Part shown: positions 1 through 7,822 of the stretch, piece by piece
How the letters are laid out: the number at the start of each line of letters is the position of its first letter
Numbering within the stretch: the first letter of the stretch is position 1
NCBI GenBank assembly: GCA_001314905.1
Contig: LJZT01000016.1
Span: forward strand, 1 to 55,198
Reading direction: 5' to 3'
DNA length: 55,198 nucleotides
Source: Phormidium sp. OSCR
GTDB lineage: Bacteria; Cyanobacteriota; Cyanobacteriia; Cyanobacteriales; Geitlerinemataceae
Made by a program: the position numbers and the translations under genes
Notes under the pieces: model-generated
What the model was told of the DNA's origin: nothing
What the model saw: the letters and a program-made list of their open reading frames with translations, nothing else
Databases searched by the model: none

Positions 1-2
1 AG

Positions 3-333
3 ACCGTGATTGCTGTTGCTCCGAACTATACCTCCCAAGACTGCTCAAATTGCGGTCATCGAGTGAAAAAAACACTGAGTACGCTTATCTCATCAATGTT
101 CTCAATGTCAGCTCGAAATTTGTCGAGATACGAATGCGGCATTAAATAGTTTAAAACGGGGCATGACCCTTCTAGGTGTTGAGTGGAATAACAACAGTAC
201 CTTAGGGCATAAGGAAACTGCCGGGAAACCGGGAACGCTTGAGGAGAGTCCAACCTCTGTTGATGAGATTCAATACGTTGTCTCGCTGAATCAAGAATCA
301 CGATCTGTGAGAATCCCGCGCTGTAATCTTTGA
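3..333 (+). pseudogene. TnpB (IS200/IS605-type OrfB) C-terminal remnant, frameshifted
   Basis: This is the C-terminal end of an RNA-guided TnpB nuclease; the rest lies outside the window. The first frame reads YTSQDCSNCGHRVKK, the first half of the TnpB zinc ribbon. Near position 90 the frame shifts by one base. The second frame continues with CSQC, the other zinc-binding pair, then CRDTNAALN, the RuvC-III motif with its catalytic Asp, and runs to the stop at 331-333. Both halves are clear, so one recent frameshift has inactivated the gene. No TnpA is visible. An IS-type right end follows directly. Confidence 0.85.
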
Positions 334-355
334 TTCAGCGCTGGGAGTATGTCAA
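311..355 (+). mobile_element. Right end of an IS200/IS605-family element
   Basis: Just past and overlapping the TnpB stop is a subterminal hairpin: CCCGCGCTG (315-323) pairs with CAGCGCTGGG (336-345) with one bulge. It is followed by AGTATGTCAA (346-355). A foot hairpin ending in GGGAG-n-GTCAA is the usual shape of an IS605-type right end. This marks the probable junction with the interrupted MFS gene. The exact cleavage position is inferred. Confidence 0.6.
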
Positions 356-903
356 TTTATGTGACCGGCAGCAGCATGGCGGCCACGATGTTTCAGCCAC
401 TGTTGGTGGATTTAGGGCTATCCATAGCGGATATTGGCTGGATGTCTGGCATTGTTGGCTCTGGGGCCGCCATTATCGGTTCACTGCTGGCAGGGGGACT
501 GATTCAGCCCCTGGGGCGACAGCGAGCCTTGATTATCTTCGGGATTGTCCAGGCGATCGCCGTATTAGCCCTCACCCTACCTGCGATGGGCCTGCGTGAT
601 CCGGTGTTGCTCTATACCGTCAGCACTGGCGAAGTCTTTGCCCGCAGTCTCGCGAGTACAGCTCTTTTCACAGTAATGATGGACAAAAGCCGTCGAGAAA
701 CCGCCGGCAGCGACTACACCTTGCAATCATCGGTTTTCATGGTGGGTCACCACGTCGGCATCCCCGCCTTGAGTGGCTTTATCGCGGCAGCCTTGGGCTA
801 TACAGGGGTTTTTCTCATCGGCTTCGTTGTGTGCCTGGTGAGTGTATGGCTGGCCACCCAAGTCATCAGCAAACCCTATTCTATGCCCAACCCTGACCAT
901 TAA
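349..903 (+). pseudogene. MFS transporter, C-terminal half only (possible siderophore permease)
   Basis: The 184-residue frame has about five hydrophobic segments, the size of the last half of a 12-TM major facilitator protein. The segment around SSVFMVGHHVGIPALSG resembles RhtX/FptX-type siderophore permeases and AmpG-like transporters, but the assignment is tentative. The N-terminal six helices are missing because an IS200/IS605 end abuts the gene. The apparent ATG at 349 lies inside the IS end, so it is not the native start. Position next to a TonB/ExbBD locus fits a former role in iron-chelate uptake. Probably non-functional. Confidence 0.7.
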
Positions 904-970
904 TCGCTCTGGAGATCCCCATCAACCACGATGCAATCCTTTGATTTTGCTAACAAGCTGATTCTGGTAA

Positions 971-1315
971 ATGACTATGGGTACTCAACATTCAAATCGA
1001 GGCGATGGTGCACCGTTGACGGATAAATTGCTCGGGGCGATCGCCAACCACCTCAACCACGATCACTGTGATGATCTGCTGGCCTGTGCTAGAGCCGCCC
1101 ATCTCGACTGGGCCGAGCAGGCTCGGGTGACGCATCTCGATGCTGCTGGAATTACCCTCGAAGTCAGCGGTAACGGCAATACTCAGTCTCTACGGCTTGA
1201 CTTTTCTACCCCAGCGAATGGGGTGCTGGCCTTTAAGCGTAGCTTAGGAGCTTTGATTGCCCAAAACGGCGCTCAGTTAGACCAGCATCAAAGATTAGGC
1301 GACAGCGATGAGTGA
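971..1315 (+). CDS. DUF2470 domain protein
   Basis: A 114-residue soluble protein matching the DUF2470 fold that also forms the C-terminal part of HugZ-type haem-binding proteins. It opens with an ANHLNHDHCDDLLACAR-like helix rich in His and Asp, typical of the family, followed by a beta-rich half ending in a helix (LAFKRSLGALIA). As a stand-alone domain its role is unproven; haem or iron handling is an inference from the family and from the TonB/ExbBD genes downstream. ATG at 971 is the first start in frame; no strong Shine-Dalgarno sequence is seen. Confidence 0.7.
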   Translation: MTMGTQHSNRGDGAPLTDKLLGAIANHLNHDHCDDLLACARAAHLDWAEQARVTHLDAAGITLEVSGNGNTQSLRLDFSTPANGVLAFKRSLGALIAQNGAQLDQHQRLGDSDE

Positions 1316-1397
1316 ACCATCCTTACACTTGAGTGAGAATTTTTTGGGTTCGGGATATGGGGATGGATAACTTTTGTGGACTGCTGAATTAACTATT

Positions 1398-1427
1398 GAT
1401 AATGAGGACGAATTGGATTGATAATGA
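1398..1427 (+). promoter_or_regulatory. Possible Fur-type site: two GATAATGA repeats
   Basis: GATAATGA occurs at 1398-1405 and again at 1420-1427, 22 bases apart, upstream of tonB. GATAAT is the core hexamer of the bacterial Fur box, and a TonB/ExbBD gene set is a classic Fur target. The repeats are direct rather than inverted and do not make a full 19-bp box, so this is a weak prediction. Confidence 0.3.
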
Positions 1428-1625
1428 ATGACGTCTCTAAAGGTTGCCGAAGTGTCGAATAGGTCAGTTAGGGTAAAGGTTCTGTCAAGGTTGGGCCATA
1501 ACCAACTTGCTGGTATTTTGGCTAGGCTTATTACAAATTTCTATCAAGAATTGGGGAAATCAATTGGGGAAATCAAGCGAACGGCAATGCAGGACGCTTC
1601 CCTAGAATTCATGGTTCATTTATGA
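1428..1625 (+). CDS. Small hypothetical protein, doubtful
   Basis: A 65-codon frame with no recognised domain. It begins at the end of the second GATAATGA repeat and stops 24 bases before tonB. Composition is ordinary (basic, mixed helix) and no Shine-Dalgarno sequence is evident. It may be leader sequence of the tonB transcript rather than a gene. Confidence 0.25.
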   Translation: MTSLKVAEVSNRSVRVKVLSRLGHNQLAGILARLITNFYQELGKSIGEIKRTAMQDASLEFMVHL

Positions 1626-1649
1626 CTTGTCGAGAGAGAGGAGAGCGCA

Positions 1650-3143
1650 ATGCTACAGTACAGCCAGTTAATTGAAGACCAGCGATCGCAGGATGTCCAA
1701 CGGCTGAAACGGCTGTTATGGGGATGTCTTGGCGGGTCGGCGATCGCCCATAGTCTGGTGATCGGCGCTGGGCTATTGACGCGATCGCCCCATCTCCCTC
1801 AAGTTCACGCAGATGAACCGCTGGAATTGGTGATTCTCGAAGATGTCGCCCCCGCAGCGGTTGACCCCTTAGACTCAAGCCCCGATCCAGTGATCGCCAC
1901 TGCTAATTCTCCCCTGGAGTCAAGTTCTCTGGAGGCGGATGTAAATTTCACTCCCGATTTTCCAACTGAGGTCGCCGATGAGTCAACACCGGCTGAGGTG
2001 GTTGGTGATCAGACTCCTGAATGGTTCCCGGACCGAGACGATTCCCCAATTGAGGACTCTGTCACCGAGAACTGGGAGAGTGAAGACTCCGTCGCTGACA
2101 AAACGGTCGCTGAGGACTCCGTCACGGAGGACTCCGTCACGGAGGACTCCTCAGAGATGGCGGCGAAACCGCTTGAGGAGGGAGAGATGGAAGCCGTTGA
2201 GGCAGAGTCGGGACCCTCGGAACCGAGAGAGACGGAGGTGTTAACGGGAGAGTCTTCCTCAGAGGCGGAGTTGGACGTGGCGGAATCTGGGGACAGCCAG
2301 GACGTTGATTCGTCTGGAGGAACCTCAGCTAACGCCGCCCCGATTACACCTGGACATTTGGCGACGAGACTGTTTAATTCCGGGGGGGAGTCCTCCCAAG
2401 AGTCATCACAGGGGAATGACGAGACGGGCGATCGCCCCCAAGCCCTGCGATCGCCTGTGGCCCCCAGTCGCCAAGGTCGGCCATCAACGCCCCCAGCCCC
2501 CTCGACCTCAGAAACAGGAACCGGAACTGGAGGCGGCTTGGCTTGCGCGGAAGGCTGCGAAGGAACCTATGAAGCTTCTGACTCGGAGAGGGTGGAACGA
2601 GATCCCCTGATTCGGGCTCGTCGTAATGAACGGGGAGAATATGACTATGAGTTGGTTGAGTCCAGTGGAAGTGCTGCCGCCGATCGCGCCGCCCTGGAAA
2701 CGGCCCGTCAATCTCGTTTTGAGGGCGATCGCGATGAGTTTACCATCCGGGCGCAAGTGGCCCGGGATGAGGACGAGGCACGACGATCGCGCGAACGGGT
2801 TGAACGACAACGGGAACGCGCCCGAGAAGCGGCTGAACCGACTCCTAGCCCCGAGTCTCAAGAGACGGTGGTTCAGGAGTGGGACAATCCCGCCAGTTCA
2901 ACGGTGAACTCCGATTGGGAGGAGGACTTTACCCCGGAACCTCTGGCTGAACCCCCGGTTGAGGAGAACGTTCCCCAGCCAGAAGCCACCCCCACGCCGG
3001 AACCGGTCTATCAGGAACCGAAAGAACCGGTTTATCAAGAACCGGTCTATCAGGAACCGGTTTATCAGGAACCGGTCTATCAGGAACCGAAAGAACCGGT
3101 TTATCAAGAACCCGTCCATCAGGAACCGATGCAGAAAAAATAG
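1650..3143 (+). CDS. tonB: TonB-family energy transducer with a repetitive C-terminal tail
   Basis: TonB couples the ExbB-ExbD proton motor to outer-membrane receptors for iron chelates. The 497-residue protein has a cytoplasmic start, one transmembrane helix at about residues 24-45 carrying the SxxxH motif (SAIAH), and a long acidic Pro/Glu/Ser-rich periplasmic spacer with an SVTEDS repeat. A cyanobacterial-type TonB C-terminal domain lies at about residues 297-375: paired Cys (CAEGC), a VESSGSAAADRAALETAR-type strand-helix and an FTIRAQVA strand. A charged Arg/Glu helix and about 100 further residues follow, ending in EPVYQEP repeats. TonB proteins normally end at this domain, so the tail is unusual. 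Start supported by GAGAGGAGAG upstream. Heads a run with MORN, exbB and exbD. Confidence 0.8.
   Translation: MLQYSQLIEDQRSQDVQRLKRLLWGCLGGSAIAHSLVIGAGLLTRSPHLPQVHADEPLELVILEDVAPAAVDPLDSSPDPVIATANSPLESSSLEADVNFTPDFPTEVADESTPAEVVGDQTPEWFPDRDDSPIEDSVTENWESEDSVADKTVAEDSVTEDSVTEDSSEMAAKPLEEGEMEAVEAESGPSEPRETEVLTGESSSEAELDVAESGDSQDVDSSGGTSANAAPITPGHLATRLFNSGGESSQESSQGNDETGDRPQALRSPVAPSRQGRPSTPPAPSTSETGTGTGGGLACAEGCEGTYEASDSERVERDPLIRARRNERGEYDYELVESSGSAAADRAALETARQSRFEGDRDEFTIRAQVARDEDEARRSRERVERQRERAREAAEPTPSPESQETVVQEWDNPASSTVNSDWEEDFTPEPLAEPPVEENVPQPEATPTPEPVYQEPKEPVYQEPVYQEPVYQEPVYQEPKEPVYQEPVHQEPMQKK
3000..3128 (+). repeat. Coding tandem repeat, EPVYQEP units in tonB
   Basis: About seven copies of a 15-base unit of the form GAACCGGTYTATCAR, interrupted by GAACCGAAA spacers, encode EPVYQEP and KEPVYQEP. 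Copies differ only at synonymous sites (GTC/GTT, CAG/CAA) until the last (EPVHQEP). This suggests recent slippage expansion. Confidence 0.85.
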
Positions 3144-3232
3144 GACTATCCTGACCGCTTCCCAGGGAGATGAACCATTAGCATTTATGGGTCTGTCAGG
3201 GGGGTTGTTGTTCATATTGTTCATTTTCTTCA

Positions 3233-3886
3233 ATGTCCATGCTACGATCGCCTCTTCTCGTTGTGTCTCTACTCAGCTTCAGTCTGGGCTTTCCTCAACC
3301 TCATCTCGCCCAAGAGGTTGATGAGTCTCCCACCCCTTCCCCCGAGGTGATGGGGGAAACTCGCTGTGAGGGAGAGATGGAGAATGGGGTTCTACAAGGG
3401 ATAGGACGCTGTGACTATGACAATGGCGATCGCTATGAAGGGGAGTTCCGCGACGGCCAACCCCACGGTGAGGGATTGTATGTCTTTGCAAATGGAGATC
3501 GCTATGAGGGAGCGTTTGAGGCGGGTCAACCCCACGGTGAAGGGGTTTGGGAGTTTCATGATGGGAGTCGCTATGAGGGACCCTCGGTGAATGGACGCTT
3601 TCAGGGACTGGGAACCTATGGGTTTGCAGAGGGAGATGTCTATGAGGGGAACTTTGAGAGGGGTGAGATGACGGGGGAGGGACGGCTGCTATTCCAGAAT
3701 GGCGATCGCTGTGAGGGGGAATTTCAAGATGGGATGTTGCATGGACAGGTTAGCTGCGAGTATGACAATGGCGAACGCTATGAGGGAGAATTTCGCAATG
3801 GGATGAAACATGGATTGGGGGTTTATACCCTGGAGGATGGGACTCAAGTTGAGGGTCGTTGGGTTGAGGGAGAATTTCAGGAGTGA
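3233..3886 (+). CDS. Secreted MORN-repeat protein
   Basis: 217 residues. An N-terminal signal peptide is visible (LRSPLLVVSLLSFSLGF then a likely cut near HLAQ), so the protein should be exported. The rest is about seven MORN repeats of the form GDRYEGEFRDGQPHGEG, a beta-hairpin repeat used for membrane or protein contact. It sits between tonB and exbB on the same strand, 90 bases after tonB and 90 before exbB, so a periplasmic role alongside the Ton system is plausible but unproven. A second ATG six bases on (MLRSP) may be the real start. Confidence 0.75.
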   Translation: MSMLRSPLLVVSLLSFSLGFPQPHLAQEVDESPTPSPEVMGETRCEGEMENGVLQGIGRCDYDNGDRYEGEFRDGQPHGEGLYVFANGDRYEGAFEAGQPHGEGVWEFHDGSRYEGPSVNGRFQGLGTYGFAEGDVYEGNFERGEMTGEGRLLFQNGDRCEGEFQDGMLHGQVSCEYDNGERYEGEFRNGMKHGLGVYTLEDGTQVEGRWVEGEFQE

Positions 3887-3975
3887 TTTGTTCTCAAATC
3901 GGCTCGAATTGGGTCAATGACCATCGTTTTGGCTTGAAATTGGGTTAACTTAGGGTTTAGATAACGACAAAAATC

Positions 3976-4617
3976 ATGAATTTAAATATCTTGACATCGA
4001 GTGGCATTGTTGCCATTCCTTTATTGGTTTTTTCCATATTATCCTTGGCGTTGATTGCCGAACGCTGTTATTTTTGGATTCAGCTTCTGCGGCAGCAAGA
4101 CCGGATTATTAAAAAAGCATTTCGGCTCCTAGAATCGGATTGGTATTCGGCAATTCAATTGCTGAAAAAGAATTTACAGTTTCCCATGTGTCGAATTTTC
4201 TTGGAGGCGTTGGAGTTAGAAGATCCCACCATTGAGGAATTTCAAATCGCCCTGGAAACCGCAGCCCGCGCCGAAGTTCCGGTGTTACGGCGCTTTAATA
4301 CGGTGTTTGATACCATTGTCGCCGTGGCCCCGTTATTGGGGTTATTGGGAACGGTGTTAGGATTGATGACCTCCTTTGCGTCGTTGCGTTTAGGAGATGT
4401 CAGCCAAAGCGACACGATTGGGGTCACGGGGGGGATTAGTGAAGCCCTCGGGTCAACGGTTTTAGGGTTGATTGTGGCAATTTTTACGTTGCTGTTTTCG
4501 AATGCTTTTCGCAGTTTTTACCGTCGTCAAATGTCTCTAATTGAGGAATACTCCGGTCGCCTAGAGTTGCAATTTAGGAAGTTGAAAAATACGTCGCGCC
4601 TTTCCGTGAAAAAATAG
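3976..4617 (+). CDS. exbB: ExbB/TolQ/MotA-family proton channel
   Basis: ExbB forms the pentameric inner-membrane ring that, with ExbD, uses the proton gradient to energise TonB. The 213-residue protein has the expected three membrane helices: residues ~8-28, then after a cytoplasmic loop ~115-135 with the family motif APLLGLLGTVLG, and ~155-178 (GSTVLGLIVAIFTLLFS). Length and topology match the family. The short basic C-terminus is cytoplasmic. exbD starts 36 bases later, so the two are almost certainly co-transcribed. Confidence 0.9.
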   Translation: MNLNILTSSGIVAIPLLVFSILSLALIAERCYFWIQLLRQQDRIIKKAFRLLESDWYSAIQLLKKNLQFPMCRIFLEALELEDPTIEEFQIALETAARAEVPVLRRFNTVFDTIVAVAPLLGLLGTVLGLMTSFASLRLGDVSQSDTIGVTGGISEALGSTVLGLIVAIFTLLFSNAFRSFYRRQMSLIEEYSGRLELQFRKLKNTSRLSVKK

Positions 4618-4653
4618 ATTTAATAATCCTGCTAGTTGAAACTATCTTGAACC

Positions 4654-5073
4654 ATGAAACTTCTTGACGACGACCCCGATATTCCCGCACAAATTAACAT
4701 CGTCTCCGCCATTGATGTAATTTTTGCCATTTTAGCCTTCTTTATTATCTCCAGTTTGTTTCTAACTCGCAATGAAGGCTTACCCGTGAACTTACCCCAG
4801 GCCCAGAGTTCCCAAGTTCAACAGGAAACACGCATTACCGTCTCCGTCACCGCCGAGGGAGAGATTCGTGTTGACGAGGATGGGGTCACTCTCGAAGCTT
4901 TGCAAGACCGAGTGAGACAGCAGATGGCTGAGGTTGACACGACGTTAGTGGTGTTGAACGCCGATGAAGCGATTCCCCATGGTCAGGCGATCGCCATTAT
5001 GGATCGCTTGCGTCAAATCGAAAACCTACGCATGGCGATCGCCACCCAGTCCCACCGCAACCCGTCTGAGTAG
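4654..5073 (+). CDS. exbD: ExbD/TolR-family biopolymer transport protein
   Basis: The 139-residue protein has a short cytoplasmic N-terminus, one transmembrane helix at ~18-40 (NIVSAIDVIFAILAFFII) that contains the Asp expected to carry protons in ExbD/TolR, and a periplasmic domain with the typical LPQAQSS and ITVSVTAEGEI segments. It partners the ExbB encoded just upstream and completes a TonB-ExbB-ExbD set. Normal length for the family. Confidence 0.9.
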   Translation: MKLLDDDPDIPAQINIVSAIDVIFAILAFFIISSLFLTRNEGLPVNLPQAQSSQVQQETRITVSVTAEGEIRVDEDGVTLEALQDRVRQQMAEVDTTLVVLNADEAIPHGQAIAIMDRLRQIENLRMAIATQSHRNPSE

Positions 5074-5150
5074 ATGACTTCACCTGTTAGCTACCCCGCC
5101 AAGTCCCCTCAAATTCAGGATTCTCGGGGGTTCTTGGTCATCAAGAATAC

Positions 5151-5358
5151 TATAGCAAAAATTGGTCTGAATAGGACAAAAAAACTTGGGAAAAGAAGGC
5201 AAGAGGCAAGAGGCATAACCCACCCCTGCCCCTCCCAGGAGGGGAAGGCAAGAGGCAAGAGGCAAAAGAGTACCCTTGTGGTCGCCCGAGGTAGCAGATT
5301 ATCTTCCAACTCAGAGTATCCTTGCTGAGTGTCAATCAGGCAATCTTCGATTGCTATA
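5151..5358. mobile_element. MITE-like repeat, copy 1
   Basis: 208 bases bounded by TATAGCAA at the left and TTGCTATA at the right, inverted repeats of each other. Left-end core: ATTGGTCTGAATAGGAC. Right-end core: CCAACTCAGAGTATCCTTGC and a GCAATC-TTC-GATTGC hairpin. The middle holds GGCAAGAGGC repeats and a CCCACCCCTGCCCCTCCC block. It encodes no transposase. Related copies lie at 26881-26996 and 39217-39399. Confidence 0.75.
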
Positions 5359-5367
5359 ACTGTCAAT

Positions 5368-5446
5368 ATGTAGAACGCAATATGTAGAACGCGATGAGTA
5401 GAACGCAATGAGTAGAACGCAATGAGTAGAACGCAATGAGGGGAAC
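5368..5446 (+). repeat. 14-bp tandem repeat over an ABC ATPase start
   Basis: Five to six near-copies of ATGAGTAGAACGCA run into the coding start at 5436. Each copy contains an ATG, but in the earlier copies the frame closes within a few codons. Confidence 0.8.
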
Positions 5447-6266
5447 CCCAATTCGTCCATCTGAAACAGGTAAGACTGTCCCGATCGCCGCCTCTGACCT
5501 AACAGGGGGTTACAGCAAACAGGCGATTATCAGGGATATTTCCGTAACCCTCCATGACGGTGAATGGCTAACCCTGATTGGGGCCAATGGGTCTGGGAAA
5601 TCCACCCTACTGCGGCTGCTGAGTCGTTTGCTTCCCCGCCAACGGGGCCAAGTGTTTCTGGCTGGGGACTCCCTCGACGAACTCTCGAATCAGGCGGTGG
5701 CCCAAACCTTGGCGGTTCAAACCCAGCAACAGCCCCCCGTTCCCCCAGGGATGACAGTTTGGCAATTAGTGGCCATGGGGCGATCGCCTCATCAGCCTTG
5801 GTGGCAATGGGACAGTAGCCCAGAAGACCGGTTTTGGATTGAAAATGCCCTAGAATCAACGGATTTACGGGATTTTGCTGAGCGTCCTTTGGCACAGCTA
5901 TCTGGAGGCGAACAACAACGGGCGTTTCTCGCCCTGGCCTTGGCCCAAAATCCCCAGGTGTTGTTCCTCGATGAACCCACCACCTTTTTGGATATTCGCT
6001 ATCAGTTAGACCTGTTGGAGTTGCTGAAACGCTTAAATCGCGATCGCCGTCTCGCCATTGTCACCGTCCTCCATGACATCAACTTAGCGGCCCGCTATAG
6101 CCATCGTCTCGCCTTAATCCAACAGGGGCAGATTTTAGAGATTGGCCCCCCCAAAGACGTATTAACGCCGGAGAATCTTAAGCAGGTGTTTGATATCGAA
6201 GCCTTAATCCTCGATACCCCTGTTGGCTTACAAGTTTGTCCCTTGCGTCCGGCCCAGTCTCACTGA
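5436..6266 (+). CDS. FecE/FhuC-type ABC transporter ATP-binding protein
   Basis: An ATPase subunit of an iron-siderophore, haem or cobalamin importer (276 residues). It has Walker A GANGSGKST (~50-58), signature LSGGEQQRA, Walker B VLFLDEPT and the H-loop LHD. The spacing and the GQVFLAGDSL and VWQLVAMGRSPH segments match the FecE/FhuC/BtuD group. No permease or binding-protein gene is next to it, so partners must be elsewhere. The start chosen is the last ATG of a 14-bp tandem repeat; the conserved part begins about 20 residues later. Substrate is inferred only from the TonB neighbourhood. Confidence 0.85.
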   Translation: MRGTPIRPSETGKTVPIAASDLTGGYSKQAIIRDISVTLHDGEWLTLIGANGSGKSTLLRLLSRLLPRQRGQVFLAGDSLDELSNQAVAQTLAVQTQQQPPVPPGMTVWQLVAMGRSPHQPWWQWDSSPEDRFWIENALESTDLRDFAERPLAQLSGGEQQRAFLALALAQNPQVLFLDEPTTFLDIRYQLDLLELLKRLNRDRRLAIVTVLHDINLAARYSHRLALIQQGQILEIGPPKDVLTPENLKQVFDIEALILDTPVGLQVCPLRPAQSH

Positions 6267-6278
6267 GGAGTCTGTAAG

Positions 6279-7640
6279 TCAGGATCTGGCGACAGGTTGC
6301 GATGGGATCTCCTCGGTTTCTTCCTCTGGGAAGTCATCGCGAGGTTGGAAGTAATGGAATAGGTTCGCAAGGGCAAATTCGGAGGCTTCGTTGAGGTACT
6401 GAGGAATTAGGGTTCGATGACCTTCTTGCTGGGCGCGATCGCAAATATAGTCAATGCAATCAACCCGTAACTGGGGCTTCATCATCAGCCGAATCTGGTC
6501 ACAGAGGGCTGGAGGGTGTGATTTTTGCTTAAAGTTTTCATATTGGGCGATCGCCGGAAGTTGAGAAAGTTCCTCCTCGGAGAGTTCGCCATCGGAGGCG
6601 GGAGGGTTGCTAATTTCTAAGGATTGCAATTGTTCTTTGTCTTCTGGGGGGAGCGATCGCACCCAATCGAGTTGATTGCGTTCCACATTCAAGAAGGCTA
6701 AATCGTTATCATGGATATGCAGTAATTCAGGTCCCACAAAATCCAACTCTGCTTCTGTTTCACAGCGATTGATAACCTCAACTCCATCCTCACGAATATG
6801 CTCTTCCAAAGTTAATAAAGACTGAGATGAAGACCCCAATTGATTTTGTAGGGAATAGCTGCGGGCGATCTGATGTTCAATAAGCCAAGCACATTCAACC
6901 CGTCTTAAGTATCCAGGAGCCTGAACATCGTCTAAGATATGGGGATTGCGATAAATTGACAATGCTTCTTGTAACATTGACCGAGCATTGGCTAAATCTG
7001 CATTACGAATTGACTCACTATCACAGGACAAGCCAGTTTTGATTAACTCCATTGCACTGCGAAATTGTCCATAGGCTTTCACTAACTCCAGCCGATGCTG
7101 CTGAAATTTAACATCTTCAGCCACTCGGTCTAACTGCTCCTGAATCGCTTGTCCTTGGTCTTGGATGAGTGAGGTTAGATCGAGAAAACCTTTATCAATT
7201 TTGACTCCTAGCTTTTCAACATCTTGTCGCAGTTTAAAAATTTGCCTTAGGCTGACTGCACCGAGGGCAACATTGGCTACAGTTCCCACACCAATGAATC
7301 CCATACTTGTTTGCAATACGCCTAAAGACCTTGTGACGTGAACAAGCTGTCCGATGATATGGTCGTTTTGCCCAATAATATACTTGTTTTGCCCAACAAT
7401 ATGGTGATTTTGGGCAACGGATATAACTCCAGTCAACCCAGCGATTGGATTCATCCCTAATAAAGGGGTTTGACCCACGCAACCAATGGCGTGACCCACA
7501 AACCGACCCGTCGCCTTATCGCGAGCCATGCCAATCATTTGACCCGTCCCTTTCTTGAAAACATGGGAGTACGCCCCAGAAGCCAGGCCCGCTTGAATAT
7601 GAGGCAGGAATATAAAACCCATTATAGTGAGACACCGCAC
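6279..7640 (-). CDS. Hypothetical protein divergent from a dynamin-like gene
   Basis: 453 residues; I do not recognise the family. The N-terminal third is Gly-rich and hydrophobic, with a short repeat (VAQNHHIVGQN, KYIIGQN, DHIIGQ) at about 75-97. A hydrophobic stretch (GFIGVGTVANVALGAV) follows at ~112-128 and could be an amphipathic or membrane segment. Next comes a long helical, probably coiled-coil part (LRQDVEKLGVKIDKGF, IQDQGQAIQEQLDRVAEDVK) and an acidic C-terminal half. The first codon used here is GTG; ATG at 7622 (MGFIFLPH) is an equally likely start. It diverges from the TerB-dynamin gene across fewer than 200 bases, which suggests shared control and perhaps a joint membrane function. 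Confidence 0.6.
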   Translation of the reverse strand: MRCLTIMGFIFLPHIQAGLASGAYSHVFKKGTGQMIGMARDKATGRFVGHAIGCVGQTPLLGMNPIAGLTGVISVAQNHHIVGQNKYIIGQNDHIIGQLVHVTRSLGVLQTSMGFIGVGTVANVALGAVSLRQIFKLRQDVEKLGVKIDKGFLDLTSLIQDQGQAIQEQLDRVAEDVKFQQHRLELVKAYGQFRSAMELIKTGLSCDSESIRNADLANARSMLQEALSIYRNPHILDDVQAPGYLRRVECAWLIEHQIARSYSLQNQLGSSSQSLLTLEEHIREDGVEVINRCETEAELDFVGPELLHIHDNDLAFLNVERNQLDWVRSLPPEDKEQLQSLEISNPPASDGELSEEELSQLPAIAQYENFKQKSHPPALCDQIRLMMKPQLRVDCIDYICDRAQQEGHRTLIPQYLNEASEFALANLFHYFQPRDDFPEEETEEIPSQPVARS

Positions 7641-7822
7641 TAGGAGAATATTTCCGATTTTAGCAGTTTTTTGAGGGTTGACAAGGCTTGTCTTTTACAA
7701 ATTGAAATATTATGTAAATTTTCTTGATATTTTATTATCAACAAATCATAACTTTTCGGAATAGACCCTCATCCAGGAAAAAAGTAGTACAATTTGAGAA
7801 AAGATCTATCGCGAGTAGGGTG

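Larger units (their letters stand above)
1316..1649. other. Intergenic region before tonB
   Basis: About 330 bases separate the DUF2470 gene from tonB. They contain two GATAATGA octamers and one weak 65-codon reading frame. No terminator hairpin was found. Confidence 0.5.

Noticed and set aside
3279-3491. Minus-strand frame inside the MORN gene
   Set aside because: It is a shadow of the repeat-rich coding strand; no domain or ribosome site.
5074-5328. Plus-strand frame right after exbD
   Set aside because: It runs through the MITE-like repeat and its low-complexity centre; no protein features.
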